Below, in pieces: positions 38,940-46,571 of a stretch of 64,000 bases of DNA. The DNA is from Ectothiorhodospira lacustris (lineage in GTDB: Bacteria; Pseudomonadota; Gammaproteobacteria; Ectothiorhodospirales; Ectothiorhodospiraceae), in contig NZ_JAJNQN010000004.1 of assembly GCF_022227845.1 (NCBI RefSeq), positions 124,001 to 188,000 on the forward strand. Direction: 5' to 3'. The notes beneath the pieces are model-generated. The model saw nothing but the letters and a program-made list of their open reading frames with translations. It was not told the DNA's origin and did not search any database. How positions within the stretch are numbered: position 1 is the stretch's first letter; each line of letters opens with the position of its first letter. Position numbers and translations under genes: made by a program.

Positions 38940-39181
38940 CACATCTCACTGACGCCGCCATCGAGCGGCAACTGCTGGCCACTGCGGATGCGATCCGGGC
39001 GGCCCTGCCCGCCATGAGCCGGTCCACCCTGGACGCTGTGGCCGCCATCTGTCTGAACCTGACCCAAGATGCAACCAGGCATATGACGCCTGTTGATGCC
39101 CGTGCCGTGTCCGGTATCGCCCGATCCCTGGCAGACGGCATCAGCCGTGACCTGGCATCCCGGGAGGTGCGCCATGACTGA
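38936..39181 (+). CDS. Small hypothetical protein
   Basis: 81-aa protein beginning MTHLTDAAIERQLLATADAI, amphipathic helical throughout, with a near-perfect AGGAGG before ATG 38936. It overlaps the genes on both sides by four to eight bases. No known domain. The composition (Ala, Asp, Arg) fits its neighbours in the element. Confidence 0.6.
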   Translation: MTHLTDAAIERQLLATADAIRAALPAMSRSTLDAVAAICLNLTQDATRHMTPVDARAVSGIARSLADGISRDLASREVRHD

Positions 39182-39347
39182 CGCCGGCCGCGCCCTTGCT
39201 CGAATCGAATCCCTGGCCCGGCGCATTGAGAGCTTCACCGGCGCCGCCCTGGAAGGCGTACCGGGTGAGCATGACGCCGAACTGGTGGCCGCCAGCACCG
39301 ATGCCGCCCGAGAGATCCGGGCCATCCTCGAAGGGATGGAGGGCTGA
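39174..39347 (+). CDS. Small hypothetical protein
   Basis: 57-aa protein (MTDAGRALARIESLARRIES ... REIRAILEGMEG), probably two helices. ATG 39174 has GGGAGG upstream. No family is recognised; it belongs to the coupled early gene string. Confidence 0.55.
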   Translation: MTDAGRALARIESLARRIESFTGAALEGVPGEHDAELVAASTDAAREIRAILEGMEG

Positions 39348-39350
39348 CCC

Positions 39351-39605
39351 ATGGACTTGAACAACACGAATGAACGCATTGGCTGGAGCGTCCAGTTGCA
39401 CCGGGACGAGATCCTGGGCGCCCTGACCGGCATCCATGCCGCCGTCGGATTGATCCGAGAGCAGGCAACCGCCGATGACGATCAGCGCACCCTGACCGAC
39501 TACCAGGTGGAGGGATTGTGCCTGCTGACCGAGTTTGCCGCCAATCGCGCCCACGACATGATGGCCCGGTTGATCGGATCCGACCTGTTCGACAAGGAGA
39601 GCTGA
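39351..39605 (+). CDS. Small hypothetical protein
   Basis: 84-aa acidic helical protein (MDLNNTNERIGWSVQLHRDE ... ARLIGSDLFDKES). ATG 39351 follows the previous stop by three bases, with GGAGGG in range. No recognisable domain. Confidence 0.55.
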   Translation: MDLNNTNERIGWSVQLHRDEILGALTGIHAAVGLIREQATADDDQRTLTDYQVEGLCLLTEFAANRAHDMMARLIGSDLFDKES

Positions 39606-39606
39606 C

Positions 39607-39810
39607 ATGACCCGCAAAACGAAAAACCCCCGCCCGGGGACCAACCAGGCAGGGGCACAAAAGAAAACACCGACCCCCGAAGCCTACACCAAGCCCAGCC
39701 GCGTGTCACGCCGCGCCAAGCGGACATGGCGCCGCCGTCCGGCTGTGGACCAGGGGTATCTGCAGGCTTTGGACCGGCTGATGATCGGCACCAATGAAGG
39801 GGGTGCGTGA
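39607..39810 (+). CDS. Small highly basic hypothetical protein
   Basis: 67-aa Lys/Arg-rich protein (MTRKTKNPRPGTNQAGAQKK ... SRRAKRTWRRRPAVDQGYLQ), predicted disordered and likely nucleic-acid binding by charge alone. The start follows the previous stop by one base, with GGAGAG upstream. The stop overlaps the next gene. No family known. Confidence 0.55.
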   Translation: MTRKTKNPRPGTNQAGAQKKTPTPEAYTKPSRVSRRAKRTWRRRPAVDQGYLQALDRLMIGTNEGGA

Positions 39811-40616
39811 TGAACGGAAAGCGAAACAACCGCCCTCAGTGGAAGGTCTACCACAACCTTGGTCAAGCCGGGGTCCGCGTCACCGAAATCAACGGGCCAG
39901 AATCCGTCTGCGACCTTCGAGGCTTCCAGTCTGCAGAGCCGGCGGAACCCATGGAGCAGATGACCGACGAGGAATATGACGAGTTCTTCCGTGAGGCTGC
40001 GAAGGAATCAGCGCGGAAGGCCGCCGAATTGTGTGCAGACCTTCACCGCCGCGGATTCCGCACCATCACCGACCGCCCGGAAAAATTCCCGGTCATGCTT
40101 TGGCTGGATAAATTCACTGACCCGCTGGGCAGTGATTCGGAGATGAAGGCCCGCAGCATCACATTGACCCTGGCCGGTGACGGCTGTCAGGTCCAGGTTC
40201 GGGCTGAAACCCAGGTCACCCGGTACATTCTTCTCGACGCCAGGCAGGAATGGGTGGAGCTTATCGACACCATCCACTTGGTTGTCATTGCCGATGAAGG
40301 CGTATTCACGGCAAGGATTCATGAGGTCGGCTATGACATGCTCGCCACCGTTATCGCCTTCCGTGGAAACCCGTCTGATGCACTGATGGCCGCCGTCCTG
40401 GAGGCTGTCCGCGTCCCGGTAAACAGGGACTGGCCGCTGCCGCTGTATGCTCGCCTAGCCGATCTGGGTAAGTGTCACGCCTGCAACCGGCCGCTGACAG
40501 ACCCGGTTTCCAGGGTTCTGGGAATCGGGCCCGGCTGCGCCCACACCCTGGGCCTGGAGCATTCCATCCGGGTGGCTGATGCTGTTTTCAAGCAGCGCCA
40601 GGGAGGTGCGGCATGA
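39810..40616 (+). CDS. DUF6011-like zinc-ribbon protein
   Basis: 268-aa protein. The C-terminal part KCHACNRPLTDPVSRVLGIG followed by PGCAHTLG matches the DUF6011 pattern (CxxC ... GIGPxC) found in phage and plasmid proteins, probably a zinc-binding module. The N-terminal part includes an acidic segment (MEQMTDEEYDEFFREAAKES). The start is ATG 39810; a GTG three bases earlier is possible. Its role in the element is unknown, possibly DNA replication or modification. Confidence 0.65.
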   Translation: MNGKRNNRPQWKVYHNLGQAGVRVTEINGPESVCDLRGFQSAEPAEPMEQMTDEEYDEFFREAAKESARKAAELCADLHRRGFRTITDRPEKFPVMLWLDKFTDPLGSDSEMKARSITLTLAGDGCQVQVRAETQVTRYILLDARQEWVELIDTIHLVVIADEGVFTARIHEVGYDMLATVIAFRGNPSDALMAAVLEAVRVPVNRDWPLPLYARLADLGKCHACNRPLTDPVSRVLGIGPGCAHTLGLEHSIRVADAVFKQRQGGAA

Positions 40617-41005
40617 AGCGCCTCCCACCCTTCGGCCGCCAGATCACCCAGGCCCGGCAGGGCAACCTGCCCGGCTACTGGGGAACGTCGCCCGATGGTC
40701 GTCACCCGTCATTGTGGTGCGTAGTCGGTTCCCGTGCGTGGGATGCTGCCCGTGCCGCATGGAATCCGCCGCAACCCCGTAGCCCCAGGCTGGTGACCGC
40801 ATGCCCGCCCGGTGAAGATCCCGCCGACATGGATTGGCAATGCCTGGCCGGGGCTGATCCGGTTTTACTGGTGCGGGCCGGGGACGTTGACGGCGACCAG
40901 GTCCACGGCCTGGTGGTGGCAATGCTGACCGCTGGCGTGGGCCGGATTCTCGACATGGGCACCGGCAACCGCTACATGAGCAGGGAGGCCGATCATGCCG
41001 CGTGA
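40613..41005 (+). CDS. Hypothetical protein
   Basis: 130-aa protein (MKRLPPFGRQITQARQGNLP ... GRILDMGTGNRYMSREADHA) overlapping its neighbours on both sides (4 bp and 11 bp). The Trp/Gly-rich first half (GYWGTSPDGRHPSLWCVVGS) looks compact and folded. No family is recognised. Overlap with repA-like ATPase suggests co-expression in a replication module. Confidence 0.6.
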   Translation: MKRLPPFGRQITQARQGNLPGYWGTSPDGRHPSLWCVVGSRAWDAARAAWNPPQPRSPRLVTACPPGEDPADMDWQCLAGADPVLLVRAGDVDGDQVHGLVVAMLTAGVGRILDMGTGNRYMSREADHAA

Positions 41006-41978
41006 CATCGTGGTTGAGATCCCCAGGCGGGAGCCGGAAAAGCGCGAACTCCGCCCGGTGAAGGTGGCGGGGCTGCGTGACTTCCTGACCCGTGAGTTTC
41101 CACCCCGGGAAAACCTGCTTGCCCCCTGGCTGCCGTCGCAGGGTCTGTGCATGGTCTACGCCGCCCGGGGCATCGGGAAAACCCACTTCGCCCTCGGGGT
41201 GGCCTATGCCGTGGCGTCCGGTGGACAGTTCCTGACGTGGGAGGCGCCACGACCCAGTGGCGTTCTGTACCTGGATGGAGAGATGCCCGCAGGGGCGATG
41301 CAGGAGCGCCTGGCGGCCATTGTCGCCACCAGCGAGACCGAAGCAAGCGCCCCGTTCGATATCGTGACCCCGGATCTGCAGCCGGAAGGCATGCCCCGTC
41401 TGGATACCGAGGAAGGGCAGGAGGCCATCGAATCCATCCTGACCCCGGATCACCGCCTGATCGTGGTGGACAACATCAGCACGCTGACCGCCACCCGGGA
41501 GAATGAGGCGGACGGGTGGACCCCGGTCCAGGCGTGGGCATTGCGTCAACGGGCTGCCGGCCGATCCGTGCTGTTCATCCATCACGCCGGGAAGGGTGGA
41601 GCGCAGCGCGGGACCAGCCGCCGGGAGGACGTGCTTGATACGTCAATCAGGCTGTCCCGCCCCGCCGACTACGACCCGCAGCAAGGCGCCTGCTTTGAGA
41701 TCCACTTCGAGAAGGCCCGGGGCATCCTTGGCGATGACGTGAGGGGGCTGGAAGCGACCCTGACCACCGATGGCCAGGGCCTGCAGGTCTGGGCAACCCG
41801 GACCGTTGAGGAATCGACATTCGACCGCGTGGTGGATCTGCTGCGGGAAGGTCTGAGTCAGAAGGAGGTGGCGTTAGAACTGGGCATCAACAAGTCCAAC
41901 GTGAACCGTCACGCCAAGCGGGCCGTCGCCGGCGGCTACCTGACCGATGAGCAGGCCGGAACGAGGGCGAAAAAATGA
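40995..41978 (+). CDS. RepA-like hexameric ATPase/helicase (AAA_25)
   Basis: RecA-fold ATPase of 327 aa in the RSF1010 RepA/AAA_25 group used by plasmids and satellites to unwind their origins. Seen: PWLPSQGLCMVYAARGIGKT (Walker A), GVLYLDGEMPAGAMQERLAA, DHRLIVVDNISTLTA (Walker B), SVLFIHHAGKGGAQRGTSRR (sensor/DNA loop). A C-terminal winged HTH (GLSQKEVALELGINKSNVNR) is present. It is followed, with a four-base overlap, by a gene whose 5' part carries iteron-like repeats. It is most likely the replication initiator/helicase of the element. Confidence 0.85.
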   Translation: MPRDIVVEIPRREPEKRELRPVKVAGLRDFLTREFPPRENLLAPWLPSQGLCMVYAARGIGKTHFALGVAYAVASGGQFLTWEAPRPSGVLYLDGEMPAGAMQERLAAIVATSETEASAPFDIVTPDLQPEGMPRLDTEEGQEAIESILTPDHRLIVVDNISTLTATRENEADGWTPVQAWALRQRAAGRSVLFIHHAGKGGAQRGTSRREDVLDTSIRLSRPADYDPQQGACFEIHFEKARGILGDDVRGLEATLTTDGQGLQVWATRTVEESTFDRVVDLLREGLSQKEVALELGINKSNVNRHAKRAVAGGYLTDEQAGTRAKK

Positions 41979-42730
41979 CCGAACTCACCCCCCGCAACCC
42001 CGCGAGTTGCGCAGTTGCGCCCCCTAGTAAACGCAACTCGCAACTCAGACTGCAAAAAGGCGCAACAAGCAACGCAACTCAGGCGCAACCCGGAGGGCTG
42101 AAAGCCTTAGCTATCAATACTTTGAAGCGCAACAAGCAACGCAACTCGGACGCAACTCACGACGAGAAACAAGCGCAACTCAGGCCCCCAAAAAACACCC
42201 CGCGAGTTGCGCCAGTTGCACCCCCTGTTGCGCCGGTTGCATGGCCCGCTGATGCGCGAGTTGCAGACCCCGAAACCGACCACCGGGAAGCGGCCCAGGC
42301 CAAGATCATCACCGCCTGCCTGGAGCTGGGAGCCGACCCTGAATCCGCCTTGAGCTGGTACAGCGATCCGGACGGCTGGCCGGACTTCGCCGCCAGGCCG
42401 ATGGAGTGGGTACGCCTGGTGGTGGCCGATGCCTTGGAACAAGAGTTCATCCGCCCCGCTGGTGTCTGCCCGCTGGTGCCGGATGCCGACCAGAAGCCGG
42501 AGCCGGGGCCGCTGGATGATCTGCCCCTGCTGCCAGAGGATCGGCGATTCGCCCACGCCCGCACCCTGGGCCGCCAGAACCGGGCCGCCCTGCTGGACGG
42601 ATACCGCCGCGCCTGGCTGGATGCCGCCGACCGGGAGCCGGTCCCGCACCGGAAGGACAACGTAGGCCGCCGGGCCGCCAATACCTGGCTTCTGAATGAA
42701 ACCGATAACCGGGAGGCCGATCATGGCTGA
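41975..42730 (+). CDS. Hypothetical protein with iteron-like repeats in its 5' part
   Basis: 251-aa protein whose first ~95 residues are low-complexity (repeated N-x-Q-x-R-N-S type segments) because they are translated from the CGCAACTC repeat cluster. The C-terminal ~150 residues look folded (ALSWYSDPDGWPDFAARPME ... RAAGLDGYRRAWLDAADREP-like helices) and match no family I recognise. ATG 41975 overlaps the stop of the RepA-like gene. It could be a replication accessory protein; alternatively the 5' part serves chiefly as DNA sequence. Confidence 0.6.
   Translation: MTELTPRNPASCAVAPPSKRNSQLRLQKGATSNATQAQPGGLKALAINTLKRNKQRNSDATHDEKQAQLRPPKNTPRVAPVAPPVAPVAWPADARVADPETDHREAAQAKIITACLELGADPESALSWYSDPDGWPDFAARPMEWVRLVVADALEQEFIRPAGVCPLVPDADQKPEPGPLDDLPLLPEDRRFAHARTLGRQNRAALLDGYRRAWLDAADREPVPHRKDNVGRRAANTWLLNETDNREADHG
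42001..42265. repeat. Iteron-like CGCAACTC cluster (candidate replication origin)
   Basis: Six direct CGCAACTC copies (42032, 42039, 42073, 42140, 42151, 42174) and inverted GAGTTGCG at 42004 and 42204, plus GAGTTGCA at 42258. The 20-mer CGCAACAAGCAACGCAACTC occurs twice (42061 and 42128), and a ~28-bp block around CGCGAGTTGCGC is repeated at 41998 and 42198. The centre (42100-42127) is AT-richer. The position immediately after a RepA-like ATPase gene is where iteron origins are found; origin function is inferred. Confidence 0.65.
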
Positions 42731-43466
42731 TTCCACTGAAATCGCATGGACCGACAGCACGTTCAACCCCTGGTGGGGCTGTTCCAAGGTGTCCCCCGGC
42801 TGCGCCAACTGCTACGCCGAAACTTTGGACAGGCGCACCGGCGGCAACCACTGGGAGGATTCGCCCAAGGCGTTGAGTGAATCCAACTGGAAAAAGCCGC
42901 ACACCTGGAATAGGAAGGCAGAAAAGGAGGGAACGCGCCGCCTGGTGTTTTGTGGCTCCATGTGCGACTGGACAGACAAGAGCGCACCGGAGGGGCAACG
43001 TGACCGCCTGTGGGACACGATCAGGGCCACGCCTGCCCTGGACTGGCAACTGCTGACAAAACGCGCCCCAAGGATCAAGCATTGCCTCCCGGCAGACTGG
43101 GGGACCGGATACCGGAATGTCTGGCTTGGCGTGACCGCTGAGGACAGGAAGCACGGCATTCCCCGGATTCAGCAGTTGCGCGACGTGCCCGCCCTGGTGC
43201 GATTCCTGAGCGTTGAGCCATTGCTTGAGGATCTGGGGGATCTGGACCTGACCGGCATCCACTGGGTGATTGTTGGCGGGGAGTCTGGCCCAGGGGCAAG
43301 GCCGATGAAGCCGGAATGGGCTGAAGGCGTTTTGAGGCAATGTCGGGAGCAAGGCGTGCCCGCTTTCTTCAAGCAGTGGGGTGGGATGCGCGACAAAGGC
43401 GGATGCCTGATCCGGGGCCGTGAAATCAAGGAATGGCCGCACCCCGCGCCAAAACCGACCGCCTGA
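42723..43466 (+). CDS. DUF5131 (phage Gp37/Gp68) family protein
   Basis: 247-aa protein of the phage Gp37/Gp68 family, related in sequence to radical-SAM-type iron-sulfur proteins. Seen: MADSTEIAWTDSTFNPWWGC and KVSPGCANCYAETLDRR, with the three-cysteine motif, then WQLLTKRAPRI, VWLGVTAEDRKHGIPRIQQL, RFLSVEPLLEDLGDLDL and VIVGGESGPGARPMKPEWAE. These proteins are frequent in mobile elements; their biochemical activity is unproven. ATG 42723 overlaps the previous gene by eight bases. Confidence 0.88.
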   Translation: MADSTEIAWTDSTFNPWWGCSKVSPGCANCYAETLDRRTGGNHWEDSPKALSESNWKKPHTWNRKAEKEGTRRLVFCGSMCDWTDKSAPEGQRDRLWDTIRATPALDWQLLTKRAPRIKHCLPADWGTGYRNVWLGVTAEDRKHGIPRIQQLRDVPALVRFLSVEPLLEDLGDLDLTGIHWVIVGGESGPGARPMKPEWAEGVLRQCREQGVPAFFKQWGGMRDKGGCLIRGREIKEWPHPAPKPTA

Positions 43467-43551
43467 GAAGCCCTATAAGCGACGATCAGGCCCCAACCAA
43501 TACCGTGGCATGGGTGGATTTCTGCCCACGCCCACAAAGGAATGACGAAAA

Positions 43552-43794
43552 ATGAACGAGTATTTGACTACCGATGAGGCCGCCAGCTTGGTGGCTGACC
43601 CTGGAGCTTTCAAACGCATGGTGGATGATGGCGTGATTGCCTGCCGCATCATCGGCGGCAAGCGCGTGATTCACATCGACGCCCTGGAATCGTTGACCGA
43701 TGACGGAAAACCGGCGCAGAAACGGAACGGGTCCTTCCCGACCGTCTGCCGCTACGGGGAATCGACGAGCGCGGGCTTTGCCAGTGAACCATAA
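43552..43794 (+). CDS. Small HTH/excisionase-like protein
   Basis: 80-aa protein with a MerR/excisionase-like start: NEYLTTDEAASLVADPGAFK then VDDGVIACRIIGGKRVIHID, i.e. a helix-turn-helix with wing. The C-terminal 25 residues are polar. ATG 43552 lies 86 bp after the DUF5131 gene, with GGAATG only weakly matching a ribosome-binding site. It could regulate the downstream packaging-type genes. Confidence 0.6.
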   Translation: MNEYLTTDEAASLVADPGAFKRMVDDGVIACRIIGGKRVIHIDALESLTDDGKPAQKRNGSFPTVCRYGESTSAGFASEP

Positions 43795-43826
43795 TCAAAA
43801 CTTGATAGAAATCATTAGGTGAGCTT

Positions 43827-44225
43827 ATGAAAGGTCATGGTGGAGCAAGACCCGGCGCAGGCCGGAAGCGGAAGGAAGCCCAGTCCGATTATATCGCGCA
43901 GTTCAACAAGGCCCGCGCCGAAAAGGAGACAGCCCTTGCCCGTCTCCGGCAGGCCGAGGCCGACGAGAAGGAGCGGGCATTGATCCGGGCTGAAGAAGTC
44001 CAGAACACCGTTTCTCGGAGCTTCAGCGTTGTCGCGCAATCCCTGCTGGCGATACCCGACCGCCTGGAGCGCGTCGGCATGTCCGGCGATCAGGCCGAGG
44101 AAGTGGAGCGGATCATCCACGCATCCATGGAAGGGTTGGCTGACAGCCTGGCCACACTCGGCACCGATCCGAACCCGGACAACGAAGCCGCCCGGCAATG
44201 GCTGCTGGACGGGTTGAGCAGATGA
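43827..44225 (+). CDS. Terminase small subunit-like protein
   Basis: 132-aa protein. It opens KGHGGARPGAGRKRKEAQSD, the AT-hook/GGARPGAGRK start common to small terminases and related phage DNA-binding proteins. A charged coiled region (ARAEKETALARLRQAEADEK, then AEEVQNTVSRSF) and the LLAIPDRLERVGMSGDQAEE segment follow, like the C-terminal half of Nu1/DUF1441-type small terminases. No large terminase follows, as would be expected in a phage; this is the pattern of satellites that redirect a helper's packaging machinery. The family call is moderate. Confidence 0.6.
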   Translation: MKGHGGARPGAGRKRKEAQSDYIAQFNKARAEKETALARLRQAEADEKERALIRAEEVQNTVSRSFSVVAQSLLAIPDRLERVGMSGDQAEEVERIIHASMEGLADSLATLGTDPNPDNEAARQWLLDGLSR

Positions 44226-44464
44226 ACGTGGCCCGTGCCGTTGAGCTATGGCGTGGCGGTGCCGGTCCCGACGAGATCCACCGGCTGACCGGCATCGACG
44301 TTGAAACCCTGCGGGACGCCTTGGCCGAGCGGCGCCTGATCCCGCCGCCCGCCATCGACGTGGACGTCCTGGACCGCATCGCGGATGCCATCGAATCGGA
44401 TCAGCCCATCCCGGGTGACGCCCGGCAGTGGGTCATGGCCCGTCCCTGGAGGCGTGGCCGGTGA
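44222..44464 (+). CDS. Small HTH-like hypothetical protein
   Basis: 80-aa protein starting at ATG 44222, overlapping the previous stop by four bases. MNVARAVELWRGGAGPDEIH and RLTGIDVETLRDALAERRLI look like a helix-turn-helix; the rest (IDVDVLDRIADAIESDQPIP) is acidic. No family is recognised. It may act with the small-terminase-like protein in DNA recognition. Confidence 0.55.
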   Translation: MNVARAVELWRGGAGPDEIHRLTGIDVETLRDALAERRLIPPPAIDVDVLDRIADAIESDQPIPGDARQWVMARPWRRGR

Positions 44465-44907
44465 AGCATCCCGAGGACATGCCCGCACCTGAGCGGCTGG
44501 ACTACCTGCGTGCCTGGCTGCTGAGCGGGATTGTCATGCCCGAACCCTGGCGTGCCTGGCTGCACCGATCACTCGTCACCGCCATCGATGACGGCGCAAG
44601 CCTGGACCAACTGCTGGGACTCCGGCCTGCACCTGGCGGCCGCACCCTGCAGACCCAGCGACTCAAGACCGAGCGGGATAGATACCTGCGCCGGGCATGG
44701 CGCCTGCTGCCGGGTTCGCCCTGGAGCCGATCCGTGGAATTGGCCGCCCGGGTTCGCCGCTACCAGTCCACCGGGTTCAAGCGGGACCAGGAACGCGGAG
44801 GCCCACCGGCGGATGATCCGGTCCGCGTTGAGCTGTTCCAGGCCATGTCTCGGATGGATTGCCCGACCGATTCCAGCGCCCTGCATCGCATCGTCAAAGA
44901 CCGCTGA
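44461..44907 (+). CDS. Hypothetical protein
   Basis: 148-aa protein starting at GTG 44461, with GGAGG seven bases upstream, overlapping the previous gene by four bases. Helical, Arg- and Leu-rich (ERLDYLRAWLLSGIVMPEPW, RDRYLRRAWRLLPGSPWSRS). Sequences of this style occur in prophages beside small terminase genes, but I cannot name a family. Confidence 0.6.
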   Translation: MKHPEDMPAPERLDYLRAWLLSGIVMPEPWRAWLHRSLVTAIDDGASLDQLLGLRPAPGGRTLQTQRLKTERDRYLRRAWRLLPGSPWSRSVELAARVRRYQSTGFKRDQERGGPPADDPVRVELFQAMSRMDCPTDSSALHRIVKDR

Positions 44908-44982
44908 CCGGCAGAAACTGCCCGGTATTACTGCCGCCCGATTCCTCGGAAACTGATCCCGAATCCACAATCGGGACCGTCG

Positions 44983-45528
44983 ATGAACACCCAAAAATAC
45001 TTCCGCCTTTTGGACGCCTGCGAAGACGCGCGCGCCCGTCACGCCGCCGCCCGGGACAAGCTGAGCGAAGCCCGCGAAGAATTGGCCGAGCTGTTGGCCC
45101 GGTCCCAAAACAAGGCCACGGCGCACCTGTTCGACCTTTGGCGGGCCTCTGCCGACGAGTGCCGGGAGATTGCCGACGAGCGCCGGGACTCTCCCGATGA
45201 CATGACCACCGCTGACCGTCTGGGCATTGCGCCCGGCACAATGCGGAAAATTGCCGACCTGAAAGACGAGGTGGAGCGCCGGGAAGCGAACTTCGAGCGC
45301 ATCCAGACCCAGGCCGGGCCGTGGCTGAACCTGTTCCCGAAACTGGCCGCCATCAAGCCGCCCGTGGGCCGTGGCGCCCGGATGCCGCGCCCTGAGGTTC
45401 AGGAGGAACGGGCACCTACCCAGGCCGCCGAGGTTCCCGATTTTGGCGGGTACACCCTGCATGGCCAGCAAGCCGCCGCACAATCCGCACCGAGTTTTGC
45501 CGCCATTGCCCGAGGGTTCCGCGAATGA
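44983..45528 (+). CDS. Coiled-coil hypothetical protein
   Basis: 181-aa protein. Residues 1-100 form a long charged coiled coil (RARHAAARDKLSEAREELAE, IADLKDEVERREANFERIQT), and the last 60 are Pro/Ala-rich and disordered. That layout is seen in phage scaffolding and head-associated proteins, but no family is recognised. It begins a new group of genes about 75 bp after the previous stop, and overlaps the next by four bases. Confidence 0.6.
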   Translation: MNTQKYFRLLDACEDARARHAAARDKLSEAREELAELLARSQNKATAHLFDLWRASADECREIADERRDSPDDMTTADRLGIAPGTMRKIADLKDEVERREANFERIQTQAGPWLNLFPKLAAIKPPVGRGARMPRPEVQEERAPTQAAEVPDFGGYTLHGQQAAAQSAPSFAAIARGFRE

Positions 45529-46052
45529 CCACCCATGCCAAACTGGAAGCCGATCTGGAGAAAGTCCGGGCCGAAATTGCCCGCGTTGAAGGCGAGATTG
45601 ACCGCGTTGAACACGCGCCGCTGAGCCGGGCCGAGGCTGAAACCCGGATTGACGCGTGGGTTGACGCACAAGCAAGCCGGGCCGATCTGGACGCCTACGC
45701 CTTCACCGAGCCGGGAGGCCTGCCGGACCATATGAGGCCTTTCAGGGCCAACGTCCGCTCATTCCTTGGCGGTGACAATGACCTGTACGCATCCGCTGAC
45801 CTGGATTTATCGGCCCTTTTCTGCGCCCTGGCACCCGAGCGGGTGAAGGAGCTGCTGAAGGCCCGTCTGCCTGCCGACTCCGAGGCCGGCGCACCGATGG
45901 CCGACCGGCCCGCCATCATCGCCAAGCTGCGGGACAAGCGCCGCGCCCTGGAGATCCGCGAAGAAGAAATCTGCGACTCCATTTTTGAGCTGACCGGCAC
46001 CGAACCCGCCCGGCGCCCGGACGTTGACCTGGCCTTGATCCTGGCTGCCTAA
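45525..46052 (+). CDS. Coiled-coil hypothetical protein
   Basis: 175-aa protein with coiled coils at both ends (EADLEKVRAEIARVEGEIDR near the N-terminus, IAKLRDKRRALEIREEEICD near the C-terminus) and an acidic middle (RSFLGGDNDLYASADLDLSA). It is translationally coupled to its predecessor and lies directly upstream of the decoration-protein gene, so a particle-assembly role is possible but unproven. Confidence 0.6.
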   Translation: MTTHAKLEADLEKVRAEIARVEGEIDRVEHAPLSRAEAETRIDAWVDAQASRADLDAYAFTEPGGLPDHMRPFRANVRSFLGGDNDLYASADLDLSALFCALAPERVKELLKARLPADSEAGAPMADRPAIIAKLRDKRRALEIREEEICDSIFELTGTEPARRPDVDLALILAA

Positions 46053-46068
46053 CCCGAGGAAACCACAA

Positions 46069-46413
46069 ATGACCGTCATCCACGAAACCGCTCACAACGG
46101 CGCCTTTCTCGTCAGCGAGGGCAACGGGACTATCTCCCGCGAAACCATCACCGCCCTGGCCGACATGCTGCCGGGAACCGTCCTGGCCAGCAATGGCGCC
46201 GGATTCTTGCCGCTGGATCCTGAAGCCGATGACGGCTCCGAGATAGCCGCCGGGGTCTTGTTCGGCCATGCCACCGAAGGCGATCAGGCCGTGGCTGTGG
46301 TCCGCCTAGCTGAAGTCCGGGGGTCGGATCTGATCTGGCCCGAGGGCATCACCGGACCCGAGAAAGCCCAGGCCGTGGCGGATCTTGGCGCCCTGTCCAT
46401 CGTCATCCGATGA
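46069..46413 (+). CDS. Phage head decoration protein (lambda gpD-like)
   Basis: 114-aa protein of the head decoration family (HDPD, lambda gpD-like), whose trimers cement expanded capsids. Family hallmarks in order: NGAFLVSEGNGTISRETITA, MLPGTVLASNGAGFLPLDPE, ADDGSEIAAGVLFGHATEGD, AVAVVRLAEVRGSDLIWPEG and DLGALSIVIR. GAGGAA precedes ATG 46069. In complete phages this gene is followed by the major capsid gene; here it is not. It would therefore have to act on a helper phage's capsid, or is a leftover. Confidence 0.85.
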   Translation: MTVIHETAHNGAFLVSEGNGTISRETITALADMLPGTVLASNGAGFLPLDPEADDGSEIAAGVLFGHATEGDQAVAVVRLAEVRGSDLIWPEGITGPEKAQAVADLGALSIVIR

Positions 46414-46414
46414 C

Positions 46415-46561
46415 ATGGCCGACGACGACAAGCCCGAACCCGGGGATGCGCCCGAGGATGCGCCCGAGGATGCCCCCGAGGGTGAACCCGAGAAGCCCAC
46501 GGGTCCAGCACCCGCGCCATTCCGCCCGTTCGGGGGATTCCGCCCCTTCCGCCGATTTTGA
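46415..46561 (+). CDS. 48-aa Pro/Glu/Asp repeat mini-protein
   Basis: A short gene starting at ATG 46415, one base after the decoration-protein stop. It translates to MADDDKPEPGDAPEDAPEDA and then a Pro-rich stretch ending FRPFGGFRPFRRF. The N-terminal half is an acidic DAPE tandem repeat; the C-terminal half alternates Pro, Phe, Gly and Arg. No ribosome-binding site is obvious, so expression would depend on coupling. No family known. It may be a disordered tail or linker-like partner of the decoration protein. Confidence 0.5.
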   Translation: MADDDKPEPGDAPEDAPEDAPEGEPEKPTGPAPAPFRPFGGFRPFRRF

Positions 46562-46571
46562 GGATTAACAC

